DNA from: Lachnospiraceae bacterium
GTDB lineage: Bacteria; Bacillota_A; Clostridia; Lachnospirales; Lachnospiraceae
Assembly: GCA_004556565.1 (NCBI GenBank)
Contig: SFGN01000081.1
Span: 1-9,088, forward strand
Reading direction: 5' to 3'
DNA length: 9,088 bases
Under the pieces are notes generated by a model, which had not been told where the DNA came from, searched no databases, and was given only the letters and a program-made list of their open reading frames with translations. This document shows, one piece after another, positions 1 to 4,796 of the stretch. The translations under genes were made by a program, and so were the position numbers. How positions within the stretch are numbered: position 1 is the stretch's first letter; each line of letters opens with the position of its first letter.

Positions 1-38
1 TGTTTATGCTAATCTCATATGACTAAAAATTGATTTAC

Positions 39-67
39 TTGATTGTCTCTGGATAGACCATTATACT
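39..67 (+). promoter_or_regulatory. Promoter of the transposon operon
   Basis: TTGATT at 39-44 and TATACT at 62-67 are separated by 17 bp, a good sigma-A-type promoter. It reads into the DUF6431-like gene and, through it, the transposase and ATPase genes. A start near 74 would give a leader that contains the hairpin at 90-127. Confidence 0.55.
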
Positions 68-80
68 GACATCAGTATAA
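61..80. promoter_or_regulatory. Perfect 20-bp palindrome over the -10 box (candidate operator)
   Basis: TTATACTGA (61-69) and TCAGTATAA (72-80) are perfect 9-bp inverted repeats with a 2-bp centre. The left arm contains the TATACT -10 box and the right arm covers the expected transcription start. This is where a dimeric repressor would sit. No candidate repressor gene is seen in the element, so the binder could be host-encoded or a transposition protein. There is no T-tract, so it is not a terminator. Confidence 0.5.
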
Positions 81-89
81 AGAAAGGAA

Positions 90-127
90 TCCCAGAGCAC
101 CCTCCTTGCAAGACGTGTACTCTGGGA
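90..127 (+). other. Leader hairpin before the first transposon gene
   Basis: TCCCAGAG (90-97) pairs perfectly with CTCTGGGA (120-127), and after one mismatch AC (99-100) pairs with GT (117-118). The hairpin lies in the predicted 5' leader, just upstream of the possible start codons at 130 and 144. Several insertion sequences use such hairpins to limit transposase expression from outside transcripts; that role here is inference. Confidence 0.4.
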
Positions 128-129
128 CT

Positions 130-681
130 ATGGTTTTACAACCATGGTTATTGTATCAGATTACACTGTCACTTACAATGAGGAAGAAAATATTTTTTGT
201 TGAAAGCAGTGCCATATCCTATTGTCCTATTTGTGGTGAACCATTAGCTTACCGTGATTCCTGTCAGCGCATTATGCTCCTGGAAGGACGGGAACGTCGT
301 ATTTATATCATACGCCGACTTAAATGCCATCAGTGTGGAAGGCTTCATCGGGAGCTTCCGGATTGTCTGGCCCCCTTTAAACACTATGCCACGGAAGTTA
401 TCTCAGGAGTGCTTGATGGAATCGTTACCCCAGAGGATGACGATTCTGCAGATTATCCTTGTGAGGTTACAATGTATAGGTGGCATCACTGGCTGATGGT
501 AAACCATCTAAGGATAGACGGTTATCTGAAATCTGTCGGATACCGTCTGCTGGGATTCGGTGAGGAACTCCTGAATGCCAGCATGTCCCTGCTTGACAAA
601 CTGCGCAGTTCCAGTGAAGAATGGCTGGAGACCATTCTCCGCTTTATTTATAATTCGGGTGGCTTTCTTGTATCCTTTTAA
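130..681 (+). CDS. DUF6431-like zinc-ribbon protein of the transposon, probably frameshifted near its N terminus
   Basis: The protein has two CxxC pairs: CPIC about residues 32-35 and CHQC about 66-69, counted from the ATG at 130. They are consistent with one zinc-ribbon site. A basic and aromatic stretch follows (HRELPD, then FKHYATEVISGVLDGIV), then YRWHHWL and a helical C-terminal half. It resembles the DUF6431 proteins found beside DDE transposases in Firmicutes; this is family recognition from memory. A role in DNA-end or target binding is inference. The start is unclear. In this frame the choices are ATG 130, ATG 178 or TTG/GTG codons upstream, none with a good ribosome site. A different frame starting at ATG 144 gives MVIVSDYTVTYNEEENIF and would join this frame as ...NIFFVESSAISYCPIC with one more T in the T6 run at 193-198. 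That reads more naturally, so the copy may be frameshifted or may use slippage. Confidence 0.7.
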   Translation: MVLQPWLLYQITLSLTMRKKIFFVESSAISYCPICGEPLAYRDSCQRIMLLEGRERRIYIIRRLKCHQCGRLHRELPDCLAPFKHYATEVISGVLDGIVTPEDDDSADYPCEVTMYRWHHWLMVNHLRIDGYLKSVGYRLLGFGEELLNASMSLLDKLRSSSEEWLETILRFIYNSGGFLVSF

Positions 682-760
682 GTCTGTTGTCCATGCACCG
701 ACTTTGTTTTGTTGTCACACATCAAGTATGGTACGCTCATCCAAAAGGAGGATAAAGATC

Positions 761-2170
761 ATGCAGACAACAGAAAACAAACAATGGCAGGATGAGCAGG
801 CCCTTAACCGGTATCAGCTGATTGCTCCCCTGCTGGATGAAGCACTGGATAATGCAAAACGCATCCAGATGAGAGAAGACATTGCCGGGAAGAACGGTAT
901 ATCCCCACGCAGCCTGTACCGCTATGAAGCAGCGTACAGGAACGGCGGTTTCGCCGGATTAAAACCGCTGAACCGGGAACAGCGGCGGTCTCAGAAACTG
1001 CCTGAGAACTTTGATGAGATTCTTGAGCAGGCGATCCAACTGAAAAGGGAAGTTCCAAAACGTTCCGTGAAGCAGATCATTTACATACTGGAACTGGAAG
1101 GATGGGCAGCCCCGGGGATCCTGAAACGATCCACCATGGAACGTTATCTTTATAAGGCAGGTTTTGGTGTCCGCCAGATGCAGATGTACAATGACGCAAG
1201 GAAGAGTTCTTCCAAACGTTTCTGTAAACCGCATCGGATGATGCTGCTTCAGGGAGATATCAAATACGGCTTAAAACTCCCGATCGGAAAGAACGGTGCA
1301 ATGGTGCAGACGTACCTGTCATCGGCAATCGATGATCATTCCCGGTATGTCCTGCAGTCCAGTTTTTATGATAATCAGGAAGAAGCCATTGTTGAGGATA
1401 CTTTCCGGAAAGTCATCCTCAAGCACGGGAAATTCGATGCCTGTTACTTTGACCACGGTTCACAGTATGTGGCAAAGCAGCTGAAGTTCTCGCTTTCCAG
1501 GCTTGGTATCACCATCCGTACAGCACCTGTCAGGAGCGGGAAGTCCAAAGGCAAGGTGGAGAAATTCCACCAGGTCGTAGATTCGTTCCTCAGGGAAGCA
1601 AAAGTACATAAAATCAAAACCCTGGAGGAACTGAACCGTTACTGGGAGATTTACCTGGAGGAATACTATCACAAAACACCGCATGACGGGATCCGGGAGT
1701 ACTACGAGAGCATGAACAGTCCCATACCGGCGGCAGGCATCACACCATTGCAGGAATGGGGAAGGGATACAAAGCCCCTGACATTCCTCGACGCATCGGT
1801 TGTCGCCGAAGCATTCCTGCATCATGAGGAACGCCTTGTGGACAAGGGTGCCTGCATCAGCTTTCGGGGAAGGAAATACGAAACAAAGCCTTCACTGATC
1901 GGATGCAGGGTTGAGATCTCTTATGATCCCATGGCACCTAAAAACATTACCATACGATACTCCGGAATGGAGCCTTTTACAGCAGAGCCGGTAAAGATCG
2001 GCCCGTTCTGTGACAAAGCACCTTCTCTCCCTTTGTCTATGCAGGAACAGGAAACCGAATCTTCCAGAATGCTGGCCGCTCTGGAGAAAAAACATGTACA
2101 GACCAGACAGCAGAGGGCAGATGCCATCTCCTTTGGGGAATACAGAAAGGATGGTGGCCGCCATGTATGA
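761..2170 (+). CDS. DDE transposase (retroviral-integrase fold, Mu/IS21/Tn552-like)
   Basis: This 469-aa protein is the catalytic transposase that cuts and joins element ends. The ATG at 761 follows AGGAGG (746-751) with 9 nt spacing, so the upstream in-frame extension is rejected. Residues 1-130 hold helix-turn-helix-like segments (NGISPRSLYRYEAAYRNGG; then KRSVKQIIYILELEG), likely for end recognition. The catalytic core shows D166 (LLQGDIKYG), D231 (CYFDHGSQYV) and E267 (GKSKGKVEKFH), a D-65-D-35-E spacing, plus the AIDDHSRYV strand at about 189-197 common to rve-type cores. A C-terminal part after about 350 (EERLVDKGACISFRGRKYE) matches the small beta-barrel domain of Mu-type transposases. 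The last 40 residues are charged, possibly the ATPase contact. All catalytic residues are present, so it appears intact. Its stop codon overlaps the ATPase gene. Confidence 0.93.
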   Translation: MQTTENKQWQDEQALNRYQLIAPLLDEALDNAKRIQMREDIAGKNGISPRSLYRYEAAYRNGGFAGLKPLNREQRRSQKLPENFDEILEQAIQLKREVPKRSVKQIIYILELEGWAAPGILKRSTMERYLYKAGFGVRQMQMYNDARKSSSKRFCKPHRMMLLQGDIKYGLKLPIGKNGAMVQTYLSSAIDDHSRYVLQSSFYDNQEEAIVEDTFRKVILKHGKFDACYFDHGSQYVAKQLKFSLSRLGITIRTAPVRSGKSKGKVEKFHQVVDSFLREAKVHKIKTLEELNRYWEIYLEEYYHKTPHDGIREYYESMNSPIPAAGITPLQEWGRDTKPLTFLDASVVAEAFLHHEERLVDKGACISFRGRKYETKPSLIGCRVEISYDPMAPKNITIRYSGMEPFTAEPVKIGPFCDKAPSLPLSMQEQETESSRMLAALEKKHVQTRQQRADAISFGEYRKDGGRHV

Positions 2171-2981
2171 AACTTTCTACCAGATGACGCATACCCCTTT
2201 CGTAAGGGATATACCCGTACAGGAACTTTATGAGTCCCCTGCCATGGCAGACGCCCTTGGCAGGCTTGCCTATGCGGCAGACCGGCAGCTGTTCGCTGTT
2301 GTCACTGCAGATGCCGGATGTGGGAAATCCACTCTGATCCGCCGGTTTGTAACAACCCTTTCCCAGGAAGAATACATTTTCCTTTACCTGTCCGATTCAA
2401 AGCTTACCCCGCGGTGGTTCTATAAAGGATTGCTGGACCAGCTGGGGATCGAGTCGAAGTTCTACCGGGGTGATGCCAAACGGCAGCTCCAGAAGGAAGT
2501 CGAGATCATTCGGGGTGTGCACAAAAAGAAAGTAGTATGTATTCTGGATGAAGCCCACCTGCTCGAAAAGGAAACCATTGAAGAGTTCCGTTTCCTGCTG
2601 AATTATAAATTCGATTCCATGAGCCCGATGGCACTGGTGCTGGTAGGACAGACGGAATTATGGGATAAGCTGCGGATGCAGCGTTATGCAGCTGTCCGGC
2701 AGCGTATTGATATCAACTGTGTCCTGCCGCACCTGGACAGGGCGGAAACGGAAAGATATATCATTTCCCATCTGGCTTATGCCGGAGGGAAACAGGAGAT
2801 ATTCACCGATAAAGCCATGGATGATATCTATAAAGAATCTACAGGGATCCCGCGCAGTATCAACCGGATCTGTGAAAAAAGCCTTATGTATGCAAGCCAG
2901 CAGAATAAGCGTTTGATCGATGAGCATCTGGTGCATTATATCATCGAGCACGAACTTCTGGGAGGTGACGTACATAAATGA
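2163..2981 (+). CDS. AAA+ ATPase transposition partner (ExeA/TniB/IstB-like)
   Basis: This 272-aa AAA+ protein has the ExeA-type layout. The N terminus (MYETFYQMTHTPFVRDIP) is followed by a Walker A at 49-57 (ADAGCGKST), Walker B at 124-130 (VVCILDE, then AHLL), sensor 1 at about 157-166 (ALVLVGQTEL), arginines at 179 and 181, and a sensor 2-like GIPR at 228-231. The Walker A begins with alanine, where many relatives have glycine; this still fits [AG]xxxxGK[ST]. In MuB, TnsC, TniB and IstB the ATPase chooses target DNA and activates the transposase; by context this protein should do the same. The ATG at 2163 overlaps the transposase stop by 8 bp, suggesting translational coupling, with AAAGG at 2146-2150 as a weak ribosome site. 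An in-frame ATG at 2151 is an alternative, giving four more residues. Confidence 0.9.
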   Translation: MYETFYQMTHTPFVRDIPVQELYESPAMADALGRLAYAADRQLFAVVTADAGCGKSTLIRRFVTTLSQEEYIFLYLSDSKLTPRWFYKGLLDQLGIESKFYRGDAKRQLQKEVEIIRGVHKKKVVCILDEAHLLEKETIEEFRFLLNYKFDSMSPMALVLVGQTELWDKLRMQRYAAVRQRIDINCVLPHLDRAETERYIISHLAYAGGKQEIFTDKAMDDIYKESTGIPRSINRICEKSLMYASQQNKRLIDEHLVHYIIEHELLGGDVHK

Positions 2982-3295
2982 TCACTTTTTTATGCAAAGG
3001 AAAAGGCTGCTCCCCCCATCAGTGGGAAGGTACGCTAGAGATCATAAAAAGCGGTGATCCCTGTGAGGCAGAACTTGACGCAAGAGGGAGCCATTTTCAT
3101 CTGATTGTAGGAAAACATGCGTATGGGAATTATATCTGTATTCCCAACTGGGATATCGGTACGGAACTTGCCGCCCTGTCGGATACCTTTTGGAATGAGG
3201 AACGGCTTCGAAACTACAGTAAGATGAAAAAAGTGGATGCATGTACAGTTGTAACCGCTTTGAAGATACTTGCGGATAAAAAATGTATAGGATGA
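2978..3295 (+). CDS. Small protein of unknown function, last gene of the transposon operon
   Basis: This 105-aa protein starts at ATG 2978, overlapping the ATPase stop as ATGA, with GGGAGG at 2960-2965 as ribosome site. It has no signal peptide or membrane segment. Features include an early CKGKGCSPHQWEG stretch, an aromatic, glycine-rich middle (RGSHFHLIVGKHAYGNYICIPNW) and an acidic/aromatic helix (ELAALSDTFWNEERL). The Cys and His residues do not form a clear metal site. It resembles small proteins I associate with DUF6618 in Firmicutes mobile elements, but that assignment is from memory and unsure. The ATGA overlap suggests it is made in proportion to the ATPase; a role as accessory or target-control factor is only inferred from position. 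Confidence 0.75.
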   Translation: MITFLCKGKGCSPHQWEGTLEIIKSGDPCEAELDARGSHFHLIVGKHAYGNYICIPNWDIGTELAALSDTFWNEERLRNYSKMKKVDACTVVTALKILADKKCIG

Positions 3296-3352
3296 AATCT
3301 GAACAGATGCCAGTGGGCGGGGATCTCCCGCTTCTGGTATCAGGCACTTAGG

Positions 3353-3405
3353 TGACAGAAAGTTGGTCATTCTAATGACAGTTCGTAAGAGCAGTCCTAT
3401 GACAG
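3353..3405 (+). repeat. Three TGACAG motifs spaced 23-24 bp (candidate right-end transposase sites)
   Basis: TGACAG occurs at 3353-3358, 3376-3381 and 3400-3405, in the same orientation, with starts 23 and 24 bp apart. The last two extend to ATGACAG. Sequence between them is not conserved. Mu, Tn7, Tn5053 and IS21 ends carry several same-orientation transposase-binding repeats at about two helical turns, so this is the expected pattern for the right end. No equal TGTCA array is seen in the first 105 bases. Confidence 0.55.
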
Positions 3406-3512
3406 CTCAGGAAATCATTAACATTAAGCATCAGCTGGCTCTTGTGAAAGAATGTTGATAGTATTGTCCATATAGAGTAACAGATATATTGTTAAGTTTT
3501 TTATTTGGTATA

Positions 3513-3544
3513 AAAATAAGACCCATAAGGGTTTTATTTTTTTT
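3513..3544 (+). terminator. Strong intrinsic terminator beyond the transposon
   Basis: AAAATAAGACCC (3513-3524) pairs with GGGTTTTATTTT (3529-3540) around an ATAA loop, 12 pairs including one G-T, followed by more T residues. It is A-rich upstream, so it may work in both directions. It separates the transposon from the HMA/ABC operon and probably belonged to the gene upstream of the insertion, or to the element. Confidence 0.8.
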
Positions 3545-3649
3545 GAAATAGTTGGAATCTTAAGGAAAGTAAAACCGTTCAAGAATGTAAATTTTCTAAT
3601 CTGTACGGCATCTGTTCTTATATCTGAAAAACATTCTCATATACTGTCA

Positions 3650-3678
3650 TTGACATATCGAACCGGTAAGTATATACT
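3650..3678 (+). promoter_or_regulatory. Promoter of the HMA/ABC operon
   Basis: TTGACA at 3650-3655 and TATACT at 3673-3678 are spaced by exactly 17 bp, a near-consensus sigma-A promoter. A start near 3685 leaves about 125 nt of leader before the HMA gene. The -10 box lies inside the palindrome at 3666-3681. The stretch 3545-3649 upstream holds nothing I can name. Confidence 0.75.
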
Positions 3679-3681
3679 AAC
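3666..3681. promoter_or_regulatory. GTAAG-N6-CTAAC operator-like palindrome on the -10 box
   Basis: GTAAGTATATACTAAC is an inverted repeat with 5-bp arms, one mismatch and a 6-bp centre. It covers the -10 hexamer fully, so a bound dimer would block RNA polymerase. It matches, with one changed base, the two perfect GTTAG-N6-CTAAC sites in front of the DUF2325/DUF3793/flavodoxin operon, suggesting a shared regulator. Confidence 0.5.
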
Positions 3682-3811
3682 TTCGTACTGAATGAAAATC
3701 AGCGAATGTCCGGATCCGATATGCAAATGGTTCAATATTTGTTGAAGAGTGTATGAGAGAATGGAGGTTTCTTTTACGGTTTTCACAGTAAATGTGTCAG
3801 GAGGTATAGGC

Positions 3812-4093
3812 ATGATAAAAATGATTCTTGATATTGATGGGATGTCCTGTGGAATGTGCGAAAGTCATATTAACGATACCATACGCAGGCAGTTTGCTGT
3901 TAAAAAGGTTTGCTCATCTCATACTAAAGGAAAGACGGAAATTATAGCCGAAAAGCCATTGGATGCAGAAAAATTGAGAAAAGCTGTACGTGAAACAGGA
4001 TATGAGGTTTTAAATATTAAGACAGAAGCGTATGTCAAAACAGGATTATTCGGGGGGATAAAAATATGTCAGAGGAAGAAAGAAAATTTTTAG
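3812..4093 (+). CDS. Small heavy-metal-associated (HMA) domain protein
   Basis: The 93-aa protein begins with MIKMILDIDGMSCGMCESH, the beta-strand plus GMxCxxC loop of HMA domains (Cys13, Cys16). A helix, two strands and a closing GYEVLNIKTEA strand complete the usual beta-alpha-beta-beta-alpha-beta fold by about residue 75. HMA proteins bind soft metals such as Cu(I) through the two cysteines and act as chaperones or metal-sensing domains. The ATG at 3812 follows AGGAGG (3799-3804) by 7 nt; an in-frame GTG at 3749 has no such site and is rejected. The tail KTGLFGG, then IKICQRKKENF, overlaps the ABC gene by 28 nt, unusually long; with one G fewer in the G6 run at 4052-4057 it would stop at TGLFGG. 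No P-type ATPase, the usual partner, is seen; the partner here is an ABC transporter. Confidence 0.85.
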   Translation: MIKMILDIDGMSCGMCESHINDTIRRQFAVKKVCSSHTKGKTEIIAEKPLDAEKLRKAVRETGYEVLNIKTEAYVKTGLFGGIKICQRKKENF

Positions 4094-4782
4094 AAATTGT
4101 AGATTTAAAGAAAGGGTATGGAAGCAGCGAAACCCGTCAGGAAGTGCTCCGCGGAATGAGTTTTTCTGTTGCAAAGGGAGAATTCTGTGTGCTTCTCGGA
4201 CCTTCCGGCTCCGGAAAATCTACATTGCTTAATATCATCGGAGGGATAGACAGTGCTGATTCCGGATACATATCCATAAATGGAGACAAGCTGGAGGATA
4301 TGGGAGAAAAAAGACTGACACAATATCGCAGAAAGCATCTTGGATATGTTTTTCAGATGTACAACCTGATTGGAAACCTGAATGTGAAGGAGAATATTGA
4401 AACGGGTGCTTATCTGTCGGATAATGCTCTTGACATTGATGAACTGTTGAATACACTTGGACTTTATGATCACCGGTATAAGCTTCCGAATCAGCTCTCG
4501 GGCGGACAACAGCAGCGGGTTTCTATTGGCCGGGCCATCGTGAAAAATCCGGATATCCTGCTTTGTGATGAACCAACCGGTTCTCTGGACTATAATACGT
4601 CGAAGGAAATATTAAAATTGATTGAAGATGTAAATGCGAAATACGGCAACACTATTATTATGGTCACACATAATGAAGCAATCAGGAATATGGCGGATCA
4701 TGTGATCAGACTTCGTGATGGATGTGTCCGCTATAACGAGATTAATAAGAATAAAACTTCAGCGGCTGATCTTGAGTGGTAA
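4066..4782 (+). CDS. ABC transporter ATP-binding protein, MacB/LolD type
   Basis: This 238-aa protein is the nucleotide-binding subunit that powers the following FtsX-type permease at the membrane's inner face. Every ABC motif is present: Walker A GPSGSGKST (45-53), Q-loop Gln97 (VFQMYNLI), signature LSGGQQQR (144-151), Walker B ILLCDE (164-169) with catalytic Glu169, D-loop SLD (173-175), and switch His202 (VTHN). Length and the LSGGQQQR signature fit the MacB/LolD/FtsE group, which works in lipoprotein transport, peptide or antibiotic export and envelope tension sensing rather than classic import. The ATG at 4066 has GGGGGGA (4052-4058) as ribosome site. It overlaps the HMA gene upstream, and its stop overlaps an in-frame GTG of the permease, so the three are translated as a unit. 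Confidence 0.95.
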   Translation: MSEEERKFLEIVDLKKGYGSSETRQEVLRGMSFSVAKGEFCVLLGPSGSGKSTLLNIIGGIDSADSGYISINGDKLEDMGEKRLTQYRRKHLGYVFQMYNLIGNLNVKENIETGAYLSDNALDIDELLNTLGLYDHRYKLPNQLSGGQQQRVSIGRAIVKNPDILLCDEPTGSLDYNTSKEILKLIEDVNAKYGNTIIMVTHNEAIRNMADHVIRLRDGCVRYNEINKNKTSAADLEW

Positions 4783-4796
4783 GGGGCGTGAAAGAG

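Larger units (their letters stand above)
1..3423 (+). mobile_element. Multi-gene DDE transposon with ExeA/TniB-type ATPase (boundaries approximate)
   Basis: Four consecutive + strand genes (DUF6431-like zinc protein, DDE transposase, AAA+ ATPase, small unknown protein) are packed with 4-8 bp overlaps between the last three, behind one promoter. A transposase followed directly by an AAA+ partner is the plan of IS21 (IstA/IstB), Tn5053/Tn402 (TniA/TniB), Mu (MuA/MuB) and Tn7 (TnsB/TnsC). Three TGACAG motifs after the last gene look like end repeats. The right end is set at the ACA at 3421-3423 because its inward sequence, TGTTAATGAT, matches bases 1-10 (TGTTTATGCT) at 8 of 10 positions. The match is short, no target-site duplication can be checked because the left flank is not in the window, and the true left end may lie upstream. 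The element itself is well supported; its exact ends are not. Confidence 0.8.

Noticed and set aside
575..760. 62-residue N-terminal extension of the transposase
   Set aside because: It overlaps the DUF6431-like gene in another frame; ATG 761 has a strong AGGAGG at 746-751.
1460..1825. 121-codon minus-strand open frame inside the transposase gene
   Set aside because: It lies opposite the catalytic core with D231 and E267, and its translation has no recognisable motif.
3353..3405. CRISPR array
   Set aside because: Only a six-base core repeats and there are no longer repeats or cas genes; a transposon end fits better.
3749..3811. GTG start giving 21 extra residues before the HMA domain
   Set aside because: No good ribosome site, and the AGGAGG for ATG 3812 falls within it; the HMA fold starts at MIKMILDIDGM.
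4105..4509. 134-codon minus-strand open frame inside the ABC ATPase gene
   Set aside because: Complete ABC motifs on the + strand explain this region; the minus frame is a shadow.
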